From positions 1,178,001-1,242,000 of the forward strand of contig NZ_CP021744.1 of assembly GCF_002192455.1 (NCBI RefSeq): a stretch of 64,000 bases of DNA, in the 5' to 3' direction. This DNA comes from Streptomyces albireticuli. GTDB taxonomy: Bacteria; Actinomycetota; Actinomycetes; Streptomycetales; Streptomycetaceae. The translations under genes and the position numbers were made by a program. Position 1 is the stretch's first letter. The number at the start of each line of letters is the position of its first letter. Below the pieces are notes generated by a model. That model worked only from the letters and a program-made list of their open reading frames with translations. It was not told where the DNA came from and did not search any database. Below are positions 45,157-52,434 of the stretch, piece by piece.

Positions 45157-46044
45157 TTACGCGCCGGCATACCCGAGACGGAAAAGAGGGACGGCCCGTT
45201 CGAGGTCCTTCTCCGTACGAAGGCGCACCTCCAACGGGCCCGTACCGTGATGCCCGACATTCGTCACATCGCGAGTGAAACCGGGGATCAGATCCACCTT
45301 GCCCGGGTCAGCATTCAGATAGATAAGGACATGCTGCTTATGCATGCGGCTGACACAGGCGAAATTCCGCAGTCTCCGGTAGGCGCGATATTGCTTACGG
45401 TCCACCTGGGTCACGTCATCGCCGAGGGAGACCAAGACCTCGTCGACGGCCGATCTCAGCTCTTCGGCCACACCACCGAAGTGCCGACCCGGACGAGCGC
45501 CGGCCCGCCGAGGACGTGGCTGGCGGTCCCGTCCCGTGACGGAGGCGACCGGCTCAAGCGCGAGCAGGTCGCCGCCGAAGTACCGGTAGCGGACCAGGTC
45601 GATCGTGCGCTGGATCTCCCCGATGGCATGGGCGTCGTAGCGTGTGAAGTCCTCAGCGATGCAGATCAGCCTGGGATCGTTCCACAGCACCTGGGCCGCG
45701 GCGGCTGCGCCGAGGCGCTCGCGGACCAGGTGCTGGAACTCGGCCTTGTGGTCAATCAGCCACGACAGGTAGAAGAGCCCCTGGTTGATCACACCTGCGT
45801 CCTGGCCGCGCTTGTACTCAATGATCACGGGCGCCCCGTTCTCATCAAGCCCGAGGGAGTCGATCCGGCCTCCGTGCCGTGGTCCCGTGCTGTACTCGCT
45901 GGCCAGGAAGCGCACGCCGAGGAAGGTCTCCATGTGCTGCTCGACCAGCTCCTGCAGACATCGCTCGCGCGCTACCGGTCGCGCAGGAATCTCCTCCGCG
46001 CCGCCCGCCCCGACGTTGAACAACTTCAGACCTGACACGTCCAC
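45157..46044 (-). CDS. NucS-like PD-(D/E)XK nuclease with DUF5655-type C-terminus
   Basis: A 295-residue protein. The N-terminal half has the nuclease core: HMETFLGVRFLASEY, then GRIDSLGLDENGAPVIIEYK (active-site Asp, Glu and Lys of the PD-(D/E)XK fold) and GVINQGLFYLSWL. The C-terminal part (TRDVTNVGHHGTGPLEVRL, DLERAVPLFRLGY) matches the DUF5655 domain. Relatives occur scattered in bacteria, often in variable regions; a role in DNA repair or defence is plausible but unproven. It is divergent from xis-int of the integrative element and next to accessory genes, so it is probably cargo. Confidence 0.8.
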   Translation of the reverse strand: MDVSGLKLFNVGAGGAEEIPARPVARERCLQELVEQHMETFLGVRFLASEYSTGPRHGGRIDSLGLDENGAPVIIEYKRGQDAGVINQGLFYLSWLIDHKAEFQHLVRERLGAAAAAQVLWNDPRLICIAEDFTRYDAHAIGEIQRTIDLVRYRYFGGDLLALEPVASVTGRDRQPRPRRAGARPGRHFGGVAEELRSAVDEVLVSLGDDVTQVDRKQYRAYRRLRNFACVSRMHKQHVLIYLNADPGKVDLIPGFTRDVTNVGHHGTGPLEVRLRTEKDLERAVPLFRLGYAGA

Positions 46045-46460
46045 CCCTTCTTGCCTCCGCCTGCCTTAACAGCCGACGGAGGCAAGATTGTTTCCCGCTG
46101 CATGCTGGCCTGCAATCCGATTGCCGTGAACGTGGGGCATGCGGTCCCACCGTGCACGCATCCCGCAGGTTGTCAGTGGGCAGCGCAGCCTCCTGCGGCT
46201 GGCGCGCCGCCATCCGAAGCCGTCGCCTCTCCGAGAAGCAGCGCGCGCTTTATAACAGACATTCGCCGGTTATCCCAACCGACTGCGGTCAAGAAACTGG
46301 TCCTGTGCGCGTGTTCTCCGTCAGAGAATGCGCCCCCGCTTGAGTGGACTCTTCCGCGAGGTCGACCCAGTGTTGTGTCTCGCCGGAACCAGCCGATCAG
46401 CGATCGGAAACTCTCGCGGAATTCGCCTTGCACAGATCCTCGTTCAACCGCAGGAAGACC
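46045..46460. other. Divergent spacer between nuclease and xis, no gene seen
   Basis: This 416-bp region contains a relatively AT-rich patch (CGCTTTATAACAGACATTC near 46244) that could hold a promoter, and an inverted repeat at 46393-46407. An open frame extends xis upstream, but it has no homology or ribosome site. Nothing else is supported. Confidence 0.4.
46393..46407. promoter_or_regulatory. Inverted repeat upstream of xis
   Basis: CCGATC-AGC-GATCGG, a perfect 6-3-6 repeat 53 bp before the xis start codon. Position fits an operator controlling excision, but 15 bp is short and the reading is tentative. Confidence 0.3.
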
Positions 46461-46724
46461 ATGCCCGACCGCGCTACACCGCACATATCCCCTGCCTCCA
46501 GCAAAGAGACTTCGGTCGACTCTCTGACCGCCAGTTGGTACACCACGGAAGAAGTTGCCCAGCTCCTCAAGCGCGATCCCTCCACCCTCCGCCGGTGGCG
46601 CACCGCGCGCCCTCCGCAGGGGCCGCCTTTCGTGCAACTGTCGCAGCGCGCTGTGATGTACAGCGCGCTCGACCTTCAGCAGTGGCTCGCCAGCCGCCGA
46701 ATCGACCCGGCGCAGGCCGCCTGA
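46461..46724 (+). CDS. xis: Excisionase-like helix-turn-helix protein
   Basis: An 87-residue protein with one winged HTH of the excisionase/MerR type (WYTTEEVAQLLKRDPSTLRR, then WRTARPPQGPPFVQLS and YSALDLQQWLAS). In pSAM2-like elements such a gene precedes int and directs excision. ATG at 46461 follows CAGGAAGACC. Its stop overlaps the int ATG (TGATG), the usual xis-int coupling. Confidence 0.88.
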   Translation: MPDRATPHISPASSKETSVDSLTASWYTTEEVAQLLKRDPSTLRRWRTARPPQGPPFVQLSQRAVMYSALDLQQWLASRRIDPAQAA

Positions 46725-47929
46725 TGCAGAAGCAGATGCCGCCGATCGGCGTCAAGCTGTCGGTGGACGTGGAATACCGTGAGGGGTTCCCCAATCCCCA
46801 TCGCGCCCGCGTCAGATGGTTCGACCCCGAATCCGGTCAGCGCCTCTCCCGCTCGCGGATGCTGCCCACGGACGACGAAGCCCAGTCCTGGGTTGACCGG
46901 ATGGAGCGCATCGCGCAGCGCGGCGTGAGTCCCGCCGTGGCGACGATGTCGCTTGCCGAATACGGCGAGTTGGAATGGGACCTGGCCATGCGTGGCCTGG
47001 AGCCCAAGACCATGGACCCTTACGGGGCGGGCTGGCGGTTGCGCGTCGTCCCGGCGATCGGGCACCTCGAAGTGCCCGTCATCACCAACGGTGTTGTCGA
47101 CCGCACCGTCTACGGCTGGATCGCCGACGGTCACGGCCGCTCGACGGTCAAGAACTCCATCGCCCCGCTGAACCGGGTCATGGAGCAGGCCGTCCGCGAC
47201 GGCATCATCGACGTCAACCCCGCCAAGATCACCGGCTGGCAGAGGACGTACCAGCAGGTCGAGGACGAACTCGACGACCCCCGCTCCCTGGCCCTGCGTG
47301 ACTGGGACGCCCTCGACGACCTGGCCAACGCCCTCGTCGAGCGTTCCCACGACCAGTACCTGGGCTGGGGCGATGTCGTCCGGTTCTCCGCCTGCACCGC
47401 CGCCCGCATCGGCGAGGTCTCCGGTGTCCGCGCCCAGGACATCGACCGCCGCACCTGGACCTGGGAGTGCTGCCGCCAGACCACCCCCGGGCCCGGCGGC
47501 CTCATCGACAAGGGCACCAAGGGCAAAAGACGCCGGGCGGTCCCCCTCATCCCCGAGATCCGGCCCATGGTCAGTGCCCGCCTCGACGCAGTGGGGCACG
47601 ACCCCATGGCCCGGATCTTCACCGGGCCGCGCGGCGGGCGGATCACCACGGCCATCCTGCGCGACGCCACCCACTGGGACGAGGTCGTCGTCCGACTCGG
47701 CTACGAACACCTGCGCCGCCACGACCTCCGGCACACCGGACTGACGTGGATGGCGGACGCCGGCATCCCCGTCCACGTCCTCCGCATGATCGCCGGACAC
47801 GGCTCGATCACCACCACCCAGCGGTACCTCAACCCTCGGGAATTGCATCAGGTGGGCGAGAAGTTGCAGGTCACCAGGTCGCGGCGAGGGCTTGAAGGAC
47901 TCTGTGGCTTCTGCGACCTAGCCGCCTGA
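46724..47929 (+). CDS. int: Tyrosine integrase of a pSAM2-like integrative element, 3' end probably replaced
   Basis: A 401-residue tyrosine recombinase. The Arg box (CTAARIGEVSG), HDLRHTGLTWMA, the GHGS His and the nucleophile in TTTQRYLNP are all present, so catalysis could be intact. After the Tyr the sequence departs from the usual family ending: the last 35 residues (RSRRGLEGLCGFCDLAA) look foreign, while a typical ending (LHPDRRSIHLAGAALSRYL) lies 4 kb away at 51919-52056 beside tRNA-Pro. The gene therefore seems cut near base 47835 by insertion of the recombinase module. Coupled to xis upstream. Confidence 0.88.
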   Translation: MQKQMPPIGVKLSVDVEYREGFPNPHRARVRWFDPESGQRLSRSRMLPTDDEAQSWVDRMERIAQRGVSPAVATMSLAEYGELEWDLAMRGLEPKTMDPYGAGWRLRVVPAIGHLEVPVITNGVVDRTVYGWIADGHGRSTVKNSIAPLNRVMEQAVRDGIIDVNPAKITGWQRTYQQVEDELDDPRSLALRDWDALDDLANALVERSHDQYLGWGDVVRFSACTAARIGEVSGVRAQDIDRRTWTWECCRQTTPGPGGLIDKGTKGKRRRAVPLIPEIRPMVSARLDAVGHDPMARIFTGPRGGRITTAILRDATHWDEVVVRLGYEHLRRHDLRHTGLTWMADAGIPVHVLRMIAGHGSITTTQRYLNPRELHQVGEKLQVTRSRRGLEGLCGFCDLAA

Positions 47930-47956
47930 CCAGGCATGTTGCCGATCTCATCCCTC

Positions 47957-48006
47957 CTGATGCATGATCCTCCCTCCAGAAGGGATGGTCTGGAGTGGTG
48001 CATCAG
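47957..48006. repeat. Nested inverted repeat at the start of the recombinase gene
   Basis: Outer arms CTGATGCA (47957-47964) and TGCATCAG (47999-48006). Inner arms CTCCAGA (47974-47980) and TCTGGAG (47989-47995) around an 8-nt centre. Both are perfect and share nearly the same axis. The repeat covers the GTG start at 47995. It may be an operator that couples recombinase expression to binding, or part of a recombination site. Confidence 0.5.
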
Positions 48007-49098
48007 CGCAAGGTGGCCCTGGCCGGGTCGGCCCAACTGGAGCTCGTCTCCGGGGTGGTCCAGCTGCGCCCCGAGGACGCGATGTTCGACGCGATGCTGC
48101 GGGGCTGGCGTGCTCAGCAGAAGTCGCGAGGGCTGAGGGACGACACGATCGAACCGCGGGAACGACTCATACGCCGGTTCCTGGAGTTCGCGAACGAGTA
48201 CCCGTGGCAGTGGACGCCGGCCCACATGGACGAGTGGTCGGTCTCGTTGACCGGTGAGAAGCATCTGGCGCCGTCAACGATCCGTAGCTACCAGGGCACC
48301 GTGCGGCTGTTCAGCGAGTTCCTCATCGACGGCCGCTACGGCTGGGGCCCTGCCTGCGAGGAAGCCTTCGGCACCTTCCCGGTGGCGGTCTGCCATGAGT
48401 GGAACACCATCGCCCACCTCAACGACTACGAGGGTGACCCGGAGGCGAAGCCGTTCACCCGGGAACAGCTGCAGCTCTTCCTCGACTACGCCGACGACCA
48501 GGTCGAACGAGCCCTGCGGGCGAAACGTAAGGGCGCCCTGGCGGCCTACCGCGATGCCACTCTCTTCAAGGTGATCTACGGGTGGGGGCTTCGCCGGACC
48601 GAGACCTCCAAGCTCGATGTGGTCGACTTCGGACGCAACCCGCAGGCCCGGCAGTTCGGCCGGTACGGCACGCTCAACGTCCGCTACGGCAAGGCCAAGA
48701 AGGGCCAGCCGCCGCGGCGCCGGAACGTCTTGTCGGTGATGGACTGGGCCGTCGAGGCGGTCGCCGACTACGTCGAGAACGTCCGCCCGCGCTTCGGATT
48801 CCCCGACCACCCTGCTCTGTGGATCACCGAACGCGGTGGCCGTCTCCGGCCCGGCTCGATCAACGACCGGTTCGAGGCATACCGCGACGCCCTCAAGCTG
48901 CCGAAGGAGCTGGTCCCGCACTCCTTGAGGCACTCGTATGTCACGCATCTGACCGAGGACGGCGTCGACCGCCGCTTCATCCAGCAGCAGGTCGGCCACG
49001 AGAGCGACAGCTCCCTGGCCATCTACACCCACGTCAGCGACGACTTCATGAACACTTCCCTGCACAAGGCACTGGCCCCGGCATTCGCCGGGGCCTGA
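47995..49098 (+). CDS. Tyrosine recombinase/integrase (module gene 1)
   Basis: A 367-residue recombinase. A SAM-like core-binding domain (about 25-125, RDDTIEPRERLIRRFLEF) and catalytic domain with all residues: Arg in GWGLRRTETSKL, HSLRHSYVTHL, GHESDSSLAIYTHVS with nucleophilic Tyr. XerC/D-like in length. GTG start lies inside a nested inverted repeat. The HTH gene follows 16 bp after its stop. In size and partners it recalls TnpA of Tn554-type elements. Unlike the neighbouring int it has no xis partner and belongs to the module that seems to have interrupted int. Confidence 0.9.
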   Translation: MVHQRKVALAGSAQLELVSGVVQLRPEDAMFDAMLRGWRAQQKSRGLRDDTIEPRERLIRRFLEFANEYPWQWTPAHMDEWSVSLTGEKHLAPSTIRSYQGTVRLFSEFLIDGRYGWGPACEEAFGTFPVAVCHEWNTIAHLNDYEGDPEAKPFTREQLQLFLDYADDQVERALRAKRKGALAAYRDATLFKVIYGWGLRRTETSKLDVVDFGRNPQARQFGRYGTLNVRYGKAKKGQPPRRRNVLSVMDWAVEAVADYVENVRPRFGFPDHPALWITERGGRLRPGSINDRFEAYRDALKLPKELVPHSLRHSYVTHLTEDGVDRRFIQQQVGHESDSSLAIYTHVSDDFMNTSLHKALAPAFAGA

Positions 49099-49114
49099 CA
49101 GGAGGGAACCGGCG

Positions 49115-49465
49115 ATGGCCGCCAAGCTCGATTACCACTGGCACCTGCGCAAAGTCATGGCTGACCGCGGGATGTTCTCCACCACCGACCTCACTCCTGC
49201 GCTCGCCGAACGGGGCATCACCCTGTCCTCGAGCCAGGTCTACCGGCTCGTCGTCGAGCGACCGGAGCGGCTGAGCCTGAAGATCCTCATGGCCCTGCTC
49301 GACATCCTGGACTGCACCATGGACGACCTCATCGAGCCCATCGTGGTGGCCGGAGCCGTGAAGAAGCCGAAGCGAGCCGCTGCCGGCGGCTCGGCACCCG
49401 ACATAGAGGGACTCGGCGAGCTGAGGCCAAAGCGAGCCCGGATCAGGGGTGTTGACCTGTCGTGA
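49115..49465 (+). CDS. Small XRE/Cro-type helix-turn-helix protein (module gene 2)
   Basis: A 116-residue protein. Residues about 10-72 form an HTH (WHLRKVMADRGMFSTTDL, GITLSSSQVYRLVVE, LLDILDCTMDDLIEP). The C-terminal 40 residues are basic (KKPKRAAAGG, RPKRARIRG). ATG after GGAGGGAACCGGCG. Its stop overlaps the GTG of the large protein (GTGA). It could repress the module or act as an accessory DNA-bending factor, comparable in place and size to TnpC of Tn554. Confidence 0.85.
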   Translation: MAAKLDYHWHLRKVMADRGMFSTTDLTPALAERGITLSSSQVYRLVVERPERLSLKILMALLDILDCTMDDLIEPIVVAGAVKKPKRAAAGGSAPDIEGLGELRPKRARIRGVDLS

Positions 49466-51879
49466 CTAGCACCGTATCTCTCGACCGCGCCGTCACGGAC
49501 CCGATCGGCCTGATCACGGACCTGGTCGCGAACGCCGAGAGCAAACTCGGCTCCGAGGCTATCCGGAGCGTGGTCACCGCGGTCGCGGGCGGCCGCGCGA
49601 AGTCACGGAACCTGGCCAAGGCCCTGGCGGCCCGGCCCGCCATCCTGACCGATGGCCGGTCCCCGGCGCCACGGGCCGTCGGCGATCTCCTCATATCGCT
49701 CCGCAGAGCCGGCGCCTCAGCGATCTCGCCGCCGGTCTGCGCCGACTGCGGAAAGAGCCTGCGAAGCCTCCAGCGGCAGGCCCAGGACTGGTACTGCTCA
49801 GTCTGCGTCAAGGAGACCACCGAATGCGCCTCCTGCGGCAACACCCGACGCGTCGCCTTCCGGGACCGCAGGGGCCTGCCGCGCTGTTCGATGTGTCCCG
49901 ACCATGATGACCGTGACCCGGTCACGGTCATCCACACGGTGATCAGCACGATCGTCCCGGGCGCCGACCGCGACGTGGTCGCCGAAGCTCTCCGCCGGTC
50001 AGCGCCCCACCGTCCCCACTACCGGCAGAGAGTGGTCTGGGCCCTGGAGGAGAACCCCCGCCTGCTGACTGGCGAGGGGCATCTCGCACCGCACCGCGCC
50101 ATCCTGAGGTTCATCGACCTTCTGCACGAGGCCGGTGTCCCCGGGATCGTCCGACCGTCCTGCCCCCGCTGCCACCGGGTGGTCCGCATCGACAAGCCGC
50201 TCGACGGGCAGCGGGTCTGCCGCAACTGCATCGCCAAGTCCCGCATCGAGGAATGCGTACGCTGCGGAGCCCGTCGCGAGCCGGCGACCCGCGACGACCA
50301 AGGGCGACCGCTGTGTCCAACCTGTCTGATCACCGATCCGGCCAACCTGGAGACCTGCATCGTCTGCGGAAAGTCGCGCATGGTCAGCTCCCGCACCGCC
50401 GACGGGCCGATCTGCCCGAACTGCCGTCCTCTGCCCATACTGCTCTGCTCGCTCTGCGGCCACACCGCACCCTGCACACTCTCGAAGCTCACCGGCCTGC
50501 CCCGCTGCGGCGGCTGCCGACAGCGCCAGGCTCACTGCACCGTTTGCGGACGACTCCGGGGCATCCACTCCGGCACCGCCGACGCACCCATCTGCGGCCC
50601 TTGCACCACTCCGGATGCCGCGCTCTGGCGCCCGTGTCCCACTTGCGGACATGCCGAACGACTGCATGCTCCAGGACCGTGTCCTCGCTGCACCCTCAAG
50701 CAGCGGCTCCACGAGCTCCTCGCTGATAGCACCGGCTCCATAACCCCGAAGCTGCAACCCCTCCACGACGCTCTGGCTGGCTCCGAACGAGCGGCCACCG
50801 CTATGAACTGGCTCTCCAAGGGCATCGTCTCCACCGTCCTTTCCGATCTCGGCTCCGGCCTCCGCCCCCTCACCCACGAGGCCCTGGACGAACTCCCCGA
50901 AGGCAAGGTCATCGAGCACATCCGCAGCGTGCTCGTCGCCACCGAAGTGCTGCCCAAGCGGGACGAGCAGATGGTCCGGCTCGAACGGCACGTGAAAGAC
51001 CTCGTCACCTCCCACGCGACGGCCGAGGGACGGAAAATCCTGCACCGGTACGCGACGTGGCACCTCTTGCGGCGGCTTCGCCGACGCAGTCGCGGCAAGG
51101 AAATCACGCACTCCCAGCTCGCGGTCGCTCGGCAACATCTGCGGGCGGCCGTCTATCTCCTGGACTGGTTCGAGGAACGGAACCTAACCCTTGCCACCTG
51201 TCGGCAAGCCGACCTCGAACACTGGATGACCAGCGACGATGTCCGCCTCCGTCGAGAGGCAGGCCACTTCGTGCGCTGGGCCCGCTCCCAGAAGATCACC
51301 CACGACCTCAGCTTCCCGGCCGAGCGATGGAACGGCCCTTCCCAGCCGATGGACGACGAGGCCCGCTGGGCCACCGCCCGACGCCTGCTGCACGACGAGG
51401 CCCTCAAGCCCGAAGACCGTCTCGCCGGACTGCTGTTGCTCCTCTATGCCCAGTGGCCCGCAGCGATCTCCCGGCTCACCGTCGACCACATCGAGGCGAC
51501 GGACGGAACCGTCCGCATCAGCCTCGGCGCCGTCCCCGTCGAGCTCCCCGCACCCGTCGCTGAACTGGCCCTCCGGCAGGCCGAGACTCGCCGCAGCCAC
51601 GCCGTCCTCGGCCGGTCAGACTCGACCTGGCTCTTCCCTGGAGGCCAGCCCGGCCGCCCGATCAGTGCCTGGGCCATGGGCGAACGGCTCCGCAAACTCG
51701 GCATCCGGCTCGCGGAAGCCCGCTCGACCGCGCTGTTCCAGCTTGCCGCCGAGCTACCCGCTGCGGTCCTCGCCCGCACCCTCGGCATTGACATCACCGT
51801 CGCCGTCAAATGGCAGCGAGCCGCCGCCGGAGACTGGGGCGCCTACGCGGCCGCGATCAGCCGCCGGAACAGTTCCTGA
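49462..51879 (+). CDS. Zinc-ribbon-rich protein with degenerate tyrosine-recombinase domain (module gene 3)
   Basis: An 805-residue protein. Helical segment 8-90, zinc ribbons at 93-115 and 122-145, a second copy of the helical segment (about 153-232), then six more ribbons (234-256, 265-288, 299-321, 329-352, 359-381, 392-410). Residues about 500-800 resemble the core-binding and catalytic parts of a tyrosine recombinase, but the Arg-I box reads YAQWPAAISRL, the GH position reads LGI (774-776), and the nucleophile position is Trp 784 (VAVKWQRAA). So it is probably a non-catalytic DNA-binding partner. Coupled to the HTH gene by GTGA. Confidence 0.8.
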   Translation: MTSTVSLDRAVTDPIGLITDLVANAESKLGSEAIRSVVTAVAGGRAKSRNLAKALAARPAILTDGRSPAPRAVGDLLISLRRAGASAISPPVCADCGKSLRSLQRQAQDWYCSVCVKETTECASCGNTRRVAFRDRRGLPRCSMCPDHDDRDPVTVIHTVISTIVPGADRDVVAEALRRSAPHRPHYRQRVVWALEENPRLLTGEGHLAPHRAILRFIDLLHEAGVPGIVRPSCPRCHRVVRIDKPLDGQRVCRNCIAKSRIEECVRCGARREPATRDDQGRPLCPTCLITDPANLETCIVCGKSRMVSSRTADGPICPNCRPLPILLCSLCGHTAPCTLSKLTGLPRCGGCRQRQAHCTVCGRLRGIHSGTADAPICGPCTTPDAALWRPCPTCGHAERLHAPGPCPRCTLKQRLHELLADSTGSITPKLQPLHDALAGSERAATAMNWLSKGIVSTVLSDLGSGLRPLTHEALDELPEGKVIEHIRSVLVATEVLPKRDEQMVRLERHVKDLVTSHATAEGRKILHRYATWHLLRRLRRRSRGKEITHSQLAVARQHLRAAVYLLDWFEERNLTLATCRQADLEHWMTSDDVRLRREAGHFVRWARSQKITHDLSFPAERWNGPSQPMDDEARWATARRLLHDEALKPEDRLAGLLLLLYAQWPAAISRLTVDHIEATDGTVRISLGAVPVELPAPVAELALRQAETRRSHAVLGRSDSTWLFPGGQPGRPISAWAMGERLRKLGIRLAEARSTALFQLAAELPAAVLARTLGIDITVAVKWQRAAAGDWGAYAAAISRRNSS

Positions 51880-51918
51880 CAGGGGGCATTCCGACAGTTC
51901 CAATACCCGAGCACACCA

Positions 51919-52056
51919 TTACACCCCGACCGCCGGTCGATCCACCTGGCCGGCGCAGCTCTCAGCCGCTACCTCGTCGAAGGCCGCCAGGAGCCCGCTG
52001 GTCCCAAACTGGTCCCAGAGGCCGCGCCCGTGCGGCACCTGCGGCTCGTCCGGTGA
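51919..52056 (+). pseudogene. Integrase 3'-end fragment
   Basis: A 45-codon frame ending in TGA, reading LHPDRRSIHLAGAALSRYL and then EPAGPKLVPEAAP. This looks like the sequence normally found right after the catalytic Tyr (QRY-LHPD) in actinomycete element integrases. It has no start of its own. It stops 60 bp before tRNA-Pro, where the end of int should lie in a pSAM2-type element. It probably belongs to the int gene at 46724. Confidence 0.55.
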
Positions 52057-52063
52057 GCAATGC

Positions 52064-52109
52064 AAAGAAGCCTCTGACCTGCGGTTTCCCGCTGATCAGA
52101 GGCTTCTTT
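52064..52109. terminator. 14-bp hairpin downstream of tRNA-Pro
   Basis: Arms AAAGAAGCCTCTGA (52064-52077) and TCAGAGGCTTCTTT (52096-52109) pair perfectly around an 18-nt loop. It ends 7 bp from the 3' end of the leftward tRNA-Pro and would also stop rightward transcription from the recombinase module. Confidence 0.85.
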
Positions 52110-52116
52110 CACCGTG

Positions 52117-52190
<74 letters not shown>

Positions 52191-52434
52191 GTGCTTGTCC
52201 GGCTCGGGATCACTCCCTCGCCGACCGCGCATGAGAACAATACCGCACTTCACGGGGTGACCGCGCACGGTTCGCCGGACGTGGATCTTGGGGTGGCGGA
52301 GGAGGGGCGGGGAGGGGGGTGGGGCGGGCCGGGAGGGGCGGCGCGGTGTTGACCCGTGGGGCTCGGCGCGTGCGACCATCGAGCGTTCCGCTTCAGCTCC
52401 GGCCCCAGACAACTCCCCCGCAGCAGGAGGACAG

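Larger units (their letters stand above)
47840..51918. mobile_element. Recombinase three-gene module inserted in int (boundaries approximate)
   Basis: About 4.1 kb holding a tyrosine recombinase, a small HTH protein and a zinc-ribbon recombinase-like protein, all rightward and closely spaced. It lies between the catalytic part of an integrase gene and what looks like that gene's missing 3' end. No terminal inverted repeats are visible, as expected for insertion by tyrosine recombination. The exact ends cannot be fixed by eye. Confidence 0.5.

Noticed and set aside
45181..45200. Possible left attachment site (GGGACGG patch resembling the tRNA-Pro end)
   Set aside because: Only a few bases match the tRNA 3' end; no convincing duplicate of the tRNA end was found in the window.
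51990..52020. Short direct repeat CTGGTCCCA / ACTGGTCCCA
   Set aside because: Explained by the coding sequence of the integrase fragment (GPKLVP region), so not taken as an attachment core.
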